Below are positions 50,642 through 58,096 of a stretch of 64,000 nt of DNA, piece after piece. The number at the start of each line of letters is the position of its first letter. The stretch's first letter is position 1. The stretch is from Fen-1364 sp049515135. Lineage in GTDB: Bacteria > Spirochaetota > Spirochaetia > SZUA-6 > Fen-1364. The notes below the pieces were generated by a model. The model did not search any database. It saw only the letters and a program-made list of their open reading frames with translations, and had not been told where the DNA came from. The stretch is from contig JBEKUJ010000003.1 in NCBI GenBank assembly GCA_049515135.1, positions 310,001-374,000 on the forward strand. Direction: 5' to 3'. The position numbers were made by a program, and so were the translations under genes.

Positions 50642-50914
50642 TCATGTCTTGACGATCAGTCTTCTCCATTTCTTTTCCTTGAGAATGGTGATCGCCAGAG
50701 TTCCCTCCACCGGGTACTGGTAGAGGCGGATGCTGTCATATGAGTCCGCAATGCCGTCGAGGTCCTTTTTCAACCGGCTCAGGGCGGCCTCAGACAGCGT
50801 GATGCTCTCAAAGGCGTCTTTGAGGACCTTCTTGAAGCCATACTGGCCCAGGAGATCGTGGCCGGACCTGCGGTGGTCTTCGCTCGCGAACTCGCAGGCG
50901 ACAGCGACAAACAT
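50642..50914 (-). CDS. Small Cas2-like (ferredoxin-fold) protein
   Basis: The 90-residue product has the order strand-helix-strand-strand-helix-strand. It has FVAVACEF (1-9), a helix HRRSGHDLLGQYG, a strand AFESITL, then helix EAALSRLKKDLDGI and strand SIRLYQYP. This layout and the wording strongly resemble Cas2 or VapD. The usual acidic residue in the first strand is Glu (ACEF) and there is no CRISPR array or cas1 in the window. ATG 50914 is preferred because a TTGACA-N18-TACACT promoter ends 10 bases before it, and an earlier ATG at 50947 lies inside that promoter. It probably begins the nine-gene operon that includes prfB and lolCDE. Identity as Cas2-like is by eye only. Confidence 0.55.
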   Translation of the reverse strand: MFVAVACEFASEDHRRSGHDLLGQYGFKKVLKDAFESITLSEAALSRLKKDLDGIADSYDSIRLYQYPVEGTLAITILKEKKWRRLIVKT

Positions 50915-50924
50915 ATCGCCACCG

Positions 50925-50954
50925 AGTGTATGGCTTTTGCCTCTCATGTGTCAA
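50925..50954 (-). promoter_or_regulatory. Promoter of the Cas2-like gene and following operon
   Basis: On the minus strand TTGACA (50954-50949, 6 of 6) is followed by an 18-base spacer and TACACT (50930-50925, 4 of 6). The -10 box ends 10 bases before the ATG at 50914, so the 5' leader would be about 3 bases. Confidence 0.55.
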
Positions 50955-51038
50955 ATGGAGAATACCGTTTCGCCGTGACCGATTACCCTGGACAATGGAG
51001 GCGAATCTGACAACAATGGAGGGGGTGGAGGAGGTCCC

Positions 51039-52301
51039 ATGACTGGCCTGCGCGGCCGCGCAGCCGCGGCGGCTGTCTTCTTCCTTGCCTCGTTCATCGC
51101 CTTCTCTCAAGATGAAGGGGAGCTGCCGTTCCCCTTTGTGTCGCAGCTCTCTGCAGAAGCAGTCGGCTTCCAGGTGAAGCTCACCTGGAGGGATTCTCAC
51201 GAAAATGTCGCCCGCTACCTCGTCTACAGGCATGACCAGGAGATGACCACTCGGAACTTGTCGGGTGCGCGGATGCTGGGCCAGGTGAAACCCGGCGTCC
51301 AGTACTTCCTGGACATGCCACCGGACGAGAAAGAGTACTTCTATGCCCTCCTGGCCCAGGATTCCCAGGGAAAGACTTTTGCAACGCTCATTCCCTTTCG
51401 AAACAAAACGCTTGTCGGAGTTGCTGTCACGACACCGGCCACCGAGGAACAGTTGGCGGCGCGCATCAGCGATATTCAGGCGGTCCCGACGCCGGCAGGG
51501 GACGGGGTGGAGGTCACTTTCCGGTCATCGAGCACCGACCGTGATCTCCTTGTCTTTCGAAGCACGTCTCCCATCATGCGCGCGGAGGACCTGCTCAGGT
51601 CCGCTACGGCAACCCAGTTCGATGCCGGCGTCACACGCGCCGTAATTTCCGCATTCCCGGGCGTCGATTATTGGTTCACGGTTCTTGACGCCCGGCTGTA
51701 CAAGCTGGGCTCTATCCCGATTTCCCCGGGAGCAAACACCACGATTGATCCCGTGCAGGTGTCTGCGGGAACAGGCAGTGCGTCGCTTGCTCAGCCGTCA
51801 TTGCAGCGAAGGATCCTTCCGCTCCCATCCCTGGAGATCACCTATGGGATAGAGACGGGAAAACAGCTGCCGGGGGCGTCATTCGGGCCGCCTCCCGTGC
51901 GGTCACTTTCGCCCGCCGCGCAGAAGGCCGTTTCAGTCCTTCTGGCGGCTGTTCCCCAGCCGCGGGTGAAAGAGCTAAGCCGTGCCGTGCTCCCGGCTGA
52001 TGCCACTCCTTCGCCGGACGCTGAAGACACCATGCTTCAGACCATCGTCAAAGGCCCGTTCATGAGCGGGAACGCGGCGACATCAGAGAGAGAGCTTCTC
52101 GAGTTCCTCAGCATGAAACGCGCGCCAGAAATGGAAGCGCGCGCGCATTACTATCTCGGTCAGACCTATTATTTCGACAATCAACCGCGGAAAGCGCTCC
52201 TGGAGTTCCTCCTTGCGGAGGATTGGTACTACCACGAAGCGGAGCAATGGCAAGACGCCTGTTTCACGGAGCTGGAAAAGGAAGAAGGGCCGGGGCCCTA
52301 G
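51039..52301 (+). CDS. Exported protein with fibronectin-III-like domains, unknown function
   Basis: The 420-residue product has a signal peptide (about 6-23). Two immunoglobulin-like beta domains follow, with the pattern VKLTWRDS..VARYLVYRH and VEVTFRSSS..RDLLVFRS. After a Pro/Ala-rich linker there is a helical C-terminal segment resembling a single TPR pair (ARAHYYLGQTYYFDNQPRKALLEFL). I cannot name a family. The ATG is preceded by GGAGGAGGT at a close distance, a strong ribosome-binding site. It is divergent from the prfB operon and its stop overlaps the stop of the convergent GH57 gene by 4 bases. It is probably periplasmic. Confidence 0.72.
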   Translation: MTGLRGRAAAAAVFFLASFIAFSQDEGELPFPFVSQLSAEAVGFQVKLTWRDSHENVARYLVYRHDQEMTTRNLSGARMLGQVKPGVQYFLDMPPDEKEYFYALLAQDSQGKTFATLIPFRNKTLVGVAVTTPATEEQLAARISDIQAVPTPAGDGVEVTFRSSSTDRDLLVFRSTSPIMRAEDLLRSATATQFDAGVTRAVISAFPGVDYWFTVLDARLYKLGSIPISPGANTTIDPVQVSAGTGSASLAQPSLQRRILPLPSLEITYGIETGKQLPGASFGPPPVRSLSPAAQKAVSVLLAAVPQPRVKELSRAVLPADATPSPDAEDTMLQTIVKGPFMSGNAATSERELLEFLSMKRAPEMEARAHYYLGQTYYFDNQPRKALLEFLLAEDWYYHEAEQWQDACFTELEKEEGPGP

Positions 52302-54316
52302 GCGCTCTGGGTCTTCTCGAAGCCCACGCTGAGATGGTTCTCCCATGACTCAGCAGCCTGAAGATGCAGGTTCCACACCTGAACGAAGCAGTACGACTGG
52401 AAAGTGGGAGGCATGTCAGGCAACGCGGGGTTCAAGGTCTCCAGGGGAAAGCTCCAGCAGAGAAACGGCCTGGCTGATGACAGCGTGATCGACACCTCGT
52501 TGAGCACGTCCCGCACAAGGAGACCCTGCACGCTCTCGATCTCCATGGGCTCAGAGCCTATCTCCGACTTCCTGTCCTCATCGAGGAGGAACAGCCTTCC
52601 GCTTTCCACGCTTCTCGAAGCCAGGGAGACGTTCATCTCTACTCCGAACCGCACGGCCATCTCCCCGTCTCCGAGATTCGAGACCTTGTAGTACACGTCG
52701 ATGGACCTGGGCCGGAAAACAAACCTCTTCTCGATTCCGACAATCTGTCCAGCGCTCCCCGCCTTGACCGCCGCGGTCCTCCGCATCAGGATCTCGGGCA
52801 GCGCGCGGTTCAGCTCCACCAGGTCGTACGCGCCTGTAAGAAAGTCTCCGGCCTCCGTATACAGGCCGCGGCGGAACTCTTCCATCGAACCATGCTGGGA
52901 CAGGAAGTGGTCAAGGAAGGCCTTGCGAGGATACAGGGTCGCAGCCTCGGGGAGCTCCAGGGTGTCGCGCTGCACCATCGTGTCCAGGTAATTCCACGAC
53001 GCCGGGAGGAAGTCCAGCTCGAACAGCGCTCCTCCCCTCGCATGGATGTATGCGTTAAGCTCGGATCCCTGGTACAGGTACTCGATGCCGTTGTCCAGGT
53101 CGTAATCCACGCTCATGATGGATGGAACAAAGATCTCTGTGGCGCGCGTTATCTTCTCCGCTTCGATCAAGGAATGATAGACGGCCTTGCGCAGGAGGTT
53201 GTCGTAGATCCCGCCGTCGACTCCCGACCAATATGCAAAGTGACATTGGCCTTTCCACAGCTCGTTCTGGGCCGCCTTCTTCTTGTACCTGTCCCCGCGT
53301 ACCTGGTTCACGATCACATGCGTATACATCATTTTCGCGTACATGAGCCACGCCTCAGGGTAGCGGGTGAGGAACTGGCGGAAATGCCCCCCGACAAGGA
53401 ATCTTTCCGCTCCGGATTCCATGAGGCTCCTTTGGCGGGCCTCCAGGTACTTGCTTCGCGCCTCAGGGGCAAGCGCCCATCCCATCATGTCCATGGACGA
53501 CAGGGAAGGCACATACAGCCTCTCAACGGGCGGATGCTCCCTGAGGTACTGGCCGGGGGTCGTTGCTTGCAGCCAGCCGGGGTTCTCCTCCGCAATACGG
53601 ATGAACCTCTCCAGCCAATCCCCCCTCAGGATGCCGTCAGGAGCATACCTCCCATCCTCCAGCAGAACGGCCACGGGGGCGCTCTCCCCCGGACCCGAAG
53701 CCTCGTCCTGCGCAATCGACTGGAGAAATGAAATTGCTGCTTGCGGCTCCTCCCGGACAGTCAGCGTCCGCAGGGTGCTGGAGATCGGGAAAAGGGAAAT
53801 GATCTTGCCCTGGTCCTCCGCGATGCTGGGCTGAAACAGCCTGCCGTTGCGCGCTCCGGCGATCCGGAACTGTCCGTCGTCCAGGAACGTGTAGTCGATA
53901 CCGCTCACCCGAAGGACCGAGGCCAGAGACGGCTCCCAGACCTTCTCCGCGATCCAACAGCCCCGGGGGCGTATCTCGAACCGGCCGCGAAGCCACGTGG
54001 TCATCTTCTCCAGCTGACCGAGCTTGTCGTTGGTCGGAATCAGGGAGAGCACCGGGTCAAAGTATCCCCCGCCCAGAACTTCCACCTGCCCGCGCTTGAC
54101 CATCTCCTCCAGCAGCATGAGAAACTCGGGATGAGACTCCTCCAGCCACTCCAGGAGCACGCCGCTGTAGTGGAGCGCGACAGGAAAGTCTGGATACCGG
54201 TACAGGACCGCCAGGAGGGGCTTGAATCCACTCTGGTAACGCTTTTCTGCCGCAACGGGATCCATTCCGATCGGCATGTGATTGTGCGTACCCAGGATCA
54301 GCCTGACTTTTCTCAT
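52298..54316 (-). CDS. GH57 4-alpha-glucanotransferase / alpha-amylase-like enzyme
   Basis: The 672 residues form a family 57 glycoside hydrolase related to Thermococcus 4-alpha-glucanotransferase and Dictyoglomus AmyA. The catalytic nucleophile region is CWIAEKVWEP with E124. The acid/base position matches D221 in VLLEDGRYAPDG, where other members read DGEKFG. SSMDMMGWAL and ELWKGQCHFAYWSGVDGGIYDNLLRKAVY are typical. The C-terminal beta-sandwich (about 390-670) belongs to the same group. There is no signal peptide, so it acts on cytoplasmic glycogen or maltodextrin. It ends 4 bases inside the convergent gene and begins 13 bases after rnfA. Confidence 0.88.
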   Translation of the reverse strand: MRKVRLILGTHNHMPIGMDPVAAEKRYQSGFKPLLAVLYRYPDFPVALHYSGVLLEWLEESHPEFLMLLEEMVKRGQVEVLGGGYFDPVLSLIPTNDKLGQLEKMTTWLRGRFEIRPRGCWIAEKVWEPSLASVLRVSGIDYTFLDDGQFRIAGARNGRLFQPSIAEDQGKIISLFPISSTLRTLTVREEPQAAISFLQSIAQDEASGPGESAPVAVLLEDGRYAPDGILRGDWLERFIRIAEENPGWLQATTPGQYLREHPPVERLYVPSLSSMDMMGWALAPEARSKYLEARQRSLMESGAERFLVGGHFRQFLTRYPEAWLMYAKMMYTHVIVNQVRGDRYKKKAAQNELWKGQCHFAYWSGVDGGIYDNLLRKAVYHSLIEAEKITRATEIFVPSIMSVDYDLDNGIEYLYQGSELNAYIHARGGALFELDFLPASWNYLDTMVQRDTLELPEAATLYPRKAFLDHFLSQHGSMEEFRRGLYTEAGDFLTGAYDLVELNRALPEILMRRTAAVKAGSAGQIVGIEKRFVFRPRSIDVYYKVSNLGDGEMAVRFGVEMNVSLASRSVESGRLFLLDEDRKSEIGSEPMEIESVQGLLVRDVLNEVSITLSSARPFLCWSFPLETLNPALPDMPPTFQSYCFVQVWNLHLQAAESWENHLSVGFEKTQSA

Positions 54317-54329
54317 TGGCGTTCTCTAC

Positions 54330-54926
54330 CTACCACCCTCGAAACAAGCGCGAAAGAAAGGCCCTGTCGAAAGCCATGAAGGCGTACGCGAGAAGGCCGG
54401 CTGAGATCAGGTGCAGCGGCAATCCCCGGAGCCACTCCGGCACTTTTTCCACCTCGAGGCGTTCCCTGATTGCAGTCAGGAGACTCAGCGCGATGAAAAA
54501 TCCCGCGCCGGCAGCCAATCCCACAAGCAGGCTCTGCGGAGCGTTGAAACCGCCTTTCGCGGCAATGATGGCAACACCTACGGTTGCGCAGTTGAAGGCA
54601 ATCCCCGCAAGGGGAATCCCGGCTAACCGCAGAAGCTGCGGGACGGTGCGGCGCGCAACCCAGTCCAGAAAGCCCGCGATGCCGGCGACGCTGAGAACAA
54701 ATGCCGGGGTCCGGAGGAAGTCGATGTCAAGAGGCTGGAGCACAAAAGTCTCCAGCACCCAAGCGGCAAGTGTCGACAGGCTCATGAGCAGGGCTGTTGC
54801 AGCAGATGTGCCGACAGCTGCCCGCATGCCCCCGGGAGCCCCAACGCACGGACAGATGCCAAGCAGGCGGGTGAGAACGATGTTGTCCACGAGTGAGAAA
54901 GTCAGAATGATCCCCAGAAGGCTCAT
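54330..54926 (-). CDS. rnfA: Rnf complex subunit A
   Basis: RnfA is one of the two mirror-related membrane subunits that hold an iron-sulfur site in the membrane part of the Rnf ion-pumping ferredoxin:NAD oxidoreductase. The 198-residue protein has six hydrophobic segments. It keeps the half-helix Cys motifs GICPCVG and FNCATVG thought to coordinate the intramembrane cluster. Its start overlaps the rnfE stop (ATGA). In other bacteria rnfB follows rnfA, but here the next gene is a GH57 enzyme, and no RnfB ferredoxin-like gene occurs nearby. Confidence 0.93.
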   Translation of the reverse strand: MSLLGIILTFSLVDNIVLTRLLGICPCVGAPGGMRAAVGTSAATALLMSLSTLAAWVLETFVLQPLDIDFLRTPAFVLSVAGIAGFLDWVARRTVPQLLRLAGIPLAGIAFNCATVGVAIIAAKGGFNAPQSLLVGLAAGAGFFIALSLLTAIRERLEVEKVPEWLRGLPLHLISAGLLAYAFMAFDRAFLSRLFRGW

Positions 54927-55648
54927 GAACGCTCAGCCTCCGTCCCGCCCTGCCCTTCCAATCGCCGGCCTTTCAGTCTGCCGAGCAGCCGAGCAGCGCC
55001 GGCCAGGTACCCCAGACAAAGGAGACCTCCCCCTGCGTACGCCAGGGCGCGCGCCGGCGCGAGGGAGACGTTCCCTGCCTCGATGGTCCCTGCGAATGAG
55101 CCGATCGGGAACAGGGTGATCGTGCCGGATCCCAGCGTCTCACGCACCAGAGAGATCGCGATGAGGGAAATGGCGAACCCGACGCCCAGCCCGCCGGACT
55201 CCTGAAGCGACTTCGCGATGTCGCGACCGATATTGCGGACCGGTTCCCTGTTCCCCGAGGCCGCAAAACGCTCCAGGACAATGCAGTTCACGGCGATAAG
55301 CGGGACATAGATGCCCAGGCTTGCGCTTTCATCAGGGACGAACGCCAGGAGTATCAGCTCAAAGCTGGCCGTGAAGCATGAGGCAAACACAAGCGAGCCA
55401 AGCCACCGGAAAGGACGCGCTTCTGTCGAAGGCGAGGATTGACTGGCGGACTCTGTCAGTGCCAGCATTGCCTGCAGAATGGTCTGGCTGAGTCGCGTGA
55501 GAACGAGGACGAAAATGAGCCCCACCGACATCCACAGGGCGTCGATCACCCTGCCCGTCACGGCCGCGGCCGGACAGAGCCCGATCAGAGTCACGGCAAC
55601 CGGATTGTCGCGGAACAGACCCTTCGTGAAGCCCGCAGACGGGGTCAT
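54923..55648 (-). CDS. rnfE: Rnf complex subunit E
   Basis: The 241-residue membrane protein is similar to RnfE/NqrD, with Cys motifs GLCPAAAV and AVNCIVLER matching those of RnfA. The opening TKGLFRDNPVAVTLIG is typical. The C-terminal tail after about residue 215 is Arg-rich and cytoplasmic. It overlaps rnfD (stop and start as ATGA) and rnfA. The usual gene between rnfD and rnfE, rnfG, is absent, since rnfD ends within the start codon of rnfE. Confidence 0.92.
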   Translation of the reverse strand: MTPSAGFTKGLFRDNPVAVTLIGLCPAAAVTGRVIDALWMSVGLIFVLVLTRLSQTILQAMLALTESASQSSPSTEARPFRWLGSLVFASCFTASFELILLAFVPDESASLGIYVPLIAVNCIVLERFAASGNREPVRNIGRDIAKSLQESGGLGVGFAISLIAISLVRETLGSGTITLFPIGSFAGTIEAGNVSLAPARALAYAGGGLLCLGYLAGAARLLGRLKGRRLEGQGGTEAERS

Positions 55649-56760
55649 GCCATGGCCGCCTTTCCCGAAGGCCGTGCCCGCGGCCGGGTGGACCTGTCGA
55701 TGAGCGGGGCAAGACAGTTACCCAGCAGGATTGCAAGGGGAACTCCATCACCCGGCGCGCCGAAATACCGCAGGAAAAAAGTGAGTATGCCGAGGCAGAC
55801 GCCATAGATCAGCTTTCCCCAGCGGGTCAGGGGCGAGGTCACGGGGTCCGTTGCCATGAAGAAAGCGCCCAGGACCAGGCTGCCTGAGAAAAGCTGGAAG
55901 AGCATCCCTCCGGCAAGCCACCCCCGTCCCATCGGCAGACCGCCGAAGAGCTGTGCAATGACACAGAAGGTCACAAGGTACGTCAGGGGTACCTGCCAGC
56001 GGATGACACTGCGCGCAAGCAGGTATGCTGCGCCGACGAGCAGCAGCGGAACCGAGACAACTCCCACCCCTCCCGGGATGTTGCCGACCAGCATGTCGAA
56101 TGCGCCCCGTGGAAGCGATGCGCCGAGAATGGACAGGACATGCCCATTGACCCAGGTCACAACGCGGCCGTCGGCTGCGCTCCACGGGTAACCGTTTGCG
56201 CCAAGCAGCGCCAGCAACCCTCCGTGGGCGGCCTTGCCGCCGGCCAGCGCATTCCTGAGGGCGCTCAGCGGGGAGAGCGCGGCTGCACCTTCCGCTGCGC
56301 CCCGCGCGGGGAGCCAGCGGCTCATTGCGTCGCTCCAGGAAAAGAGGGCAAAGACAACCCCGCCGAGGGCAGGATTCATCCAGTTGCGGCCCAGCCCTCC
56401 AAAGCTCTGCTTCACCACGACGATGCCGAACGCCGAGGCAGCGGCCGGGACATACAACGGCACGCCAGGAGGCATCAACATTCCCACCATGAGCCCGGTT
56501 ACCATTGCGCTTCCGTCCCTGACAGTCATCCTGCCCCAGGCAAGACCGGTCAGCAGCTCGGCGAGGAGGGCGGTCCCGACGCCGACGGCGAGGACCTCCA
56601 GCGCGGGCACCCCGAAAAGAAATACACCCCAGGCGGCCGCCGGCAGGAGGCAGCAAGCCACGCTCCAGTTCAGGCGCAAAGAAGAGGCAAGCCCCCCGAC
56701 ATGAGGCGCCGGGGAGACAGCAAGCTGGGGGGAAGCCATGCCTCTGTTTGATTCAGTCAT
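55645..56760 (-). CDS. rnfD: Rnf complex subunit D
   Basis: The 371-residue membrane subunit of the Rnf complex carries a quinone or ion-pathway fold like NqrB. NPALGGVVFALFSW and GDGVPLAILLGNCLAPLID are family-typical. Canonical RnfD has a covalently bound FMN on the Thr of an SGAT motif. The aligned stretch here reads EGAAALSPLSAL (157-168), so the site has Ser163 rather than Thr and lacks the preceding Gly. The ATG at 56760 overlaps the rnfC stop by 8 bases. Longer in-frame starts lie inside rnfC. Confidence 0.9.
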   Translation of the reverse strand: MTESNRGMASPQLAVSPAPHVGGLASSLRLNWSVACCLLPAAAWGVFLFGVPALEVLAVGVGTALLAELLTGLAWGRMTVRDGSAMVTGLMVGMLMPPGVPLYVPAAASAFGIVVVKQSFGGLGRNWMNPALGGVVFALFSWSDAMSRWLPARGAAEGAAALSPLSALRNALAGGKAAHGGLLALLGANGYPWSAADGRVVTWVNGHVLSILGASLPRGAFDMLVGNIPGGVGVVSVPLLLVGAAYLLARSVIRWQVPLTYLVTFCVIAQLFGGLPMGRGWLAGGMLFQLFSGSLVLGAFFMATDPVTSPLTRWGKLIYGVCLGILTFFLRYFGAPGDGVPLAILLGNCLAPLIDRSTRPRARPSGKAAMA

Positions 56761-58096
56761 GATGGCGCAAAGCTCCCAACCGTTTCCCGCTTCGCAGGCT
56801 GTCCACAAGGGGGATCCTGGAAGGACATGCAAATGCGCAGCAGCCGCACTCTGTGCACTGGGAAAGCCCTTCAGAAAGCGCAGCGGTTATGCTGCCGCGC
56901 GCGATGAGCTTGTGGAGACGCGTCGGCACCAGGCCCCAGGGGCAGGCCTCCACACAGGCCCCGCAGCGTATGCACGGAACCTCGGGGCCGGTCCGTGCTT
57001 CCGATCTGGTGAATGCAACAATTCCCGATACGCCCTTCGTCACGGGGAAGTCAAGGGACGTGACGGAGACGCCCCGCATGGGACCGCCCAGCACCACCTT
57101 GCCCGGTGGCTCGACAAGGCCTCCGCATTCCTCGAAGAGGTCTCCGACCCGGGTGCCGATCCTCACCTTGAGAACGCCGGGCCGTCTGACCGCGCTCCCG
57201 GTGACGGTTATGAAACGCTCGATCAAGGGCCTGTCAAGGACCACGGCCTCATAGACTGCGAACAAGGTTGCCACGTTCAGGACAACGCACTCCCGGCCGC
57301 CGGCCCCTGGGGTTCCCGCGCCGTCGGCCCAAGCGGCCAGGTCGATGATCGATTTCCGCACCAGGTCTTCATGTCCCTGGGGATAGCGCTCAGGAAGAGC
57401 TGCAATCCGGCATTGCGCAGCGTCATCGAACGCCTCTCGAAAAAGCGGAGCAAGCTCTTCTTCATGCGATTGGCCTATGGCAAGGACCAGGTGCTCCGCC
57501 TCCAGGATTCTCTTGCAGATGAGCATTCCGACCGCGATCTCCCGGCTTTTTTCCCGCATGAGGGAGACGTCGGCATGGAGGGACGGTTCGCACTCCACAC
57601 CGTTGGCGATCAGGAAAGCCGCCTTGTGGACAGCCTGCCGACCCAGTTTGAGATGGGTGGGGAGCAGTCCCCCTCCCAGGCCCACCACGCCGCTTGAGTG
57701 GATGCGCCCCAGAAGATCCGTCGGCGAGAGCATTTCCCATTCGTTGCGTTCTCTGGGTTTCCCGGTCCTCGCGAACTCTCCTCCGAACTCGATGAGTGCG
57801 GAAACTGATGCGGTGCCATCGGCGCCCGTGGCCTGCTCCACGCGCACGACCGTCCCCGGAATGGAGGCATGAACGTTTGCAGAACGAACACCGTCCGCCT
57901 TTCCTATCAGCATCCCCTCCTGGACCCGGTCTCCGGGGCGCACAAGGCAGACCGCCGGCGATCCGGCGTGCTGAAGCATGGGGATGAGGGCGAACGCCGG
58001 GATGGAGGCGTTGGCAATCCGCTCCCCTCCGGGCGAAAGCTTGACCGACGGCGGGTTCACCCCGCCGACCATGAGGAACGATCGCTGTTTCTTCAT
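56753..58096 (-). CDS. rnfC: Rnf complex subunit C
   Basis: RnfC is the peripheral, flavin- and NADH-binding subunit of the Rnf complex. The 447-residue protein has an N-terminal barrel-sandwich region, the Rossmann-like segment VGLGGGLLPTHLKL with ANGVECEP, and an SLBB-like domain. Two [4Fe-4S] motifs follow near the C-terminus: CIRCGACVEACP and CTECGCCAFACPSRIPL. It starts right after the upstream membrane-protein stop (TAATG). The gene order C-D-E-A matches treponemal and other Rnf clusters except for the missing G and B. Confidence 0.94.
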   Translation of the reverse strand: MKKQRSFLMVGGVNPPSVKLSPGGERIANASIPAFALIPMLQHAGSPAVCLVRPGDRVQEGMLIGKADGVRSANVHASIPGTVVRVEQATGADGTASVSALIEFGGEFARTGKPRERNEWEMLSPTDLLGRIHSSGVVGLGGGLLPTHLKLGRQAVHKAAFLIANGVECEPSLHADVSLMREKSREIAVGMLICKRILEAEHLVLAIGQSHEEELAPLFREAFDDAAQCRIAALPERYPQGHEDLVRKSIIDLAAWADGAGTPGAGGRECVVLNVATLFAVYEAVVLDRPLIERFITVTGSAVRRPGVLKVRIGTRVGDLFEECGGLVEPPGKVVLGGPMRGVSVTSLDFPVTKGVSGIVAFTRSEARTGPEVPCIRCGACVEACPWGLVPTRLHKLIARGSITAALSEGLSQCTECGCCAFACPSRIPLVDSLRSGKRLGALRHHD

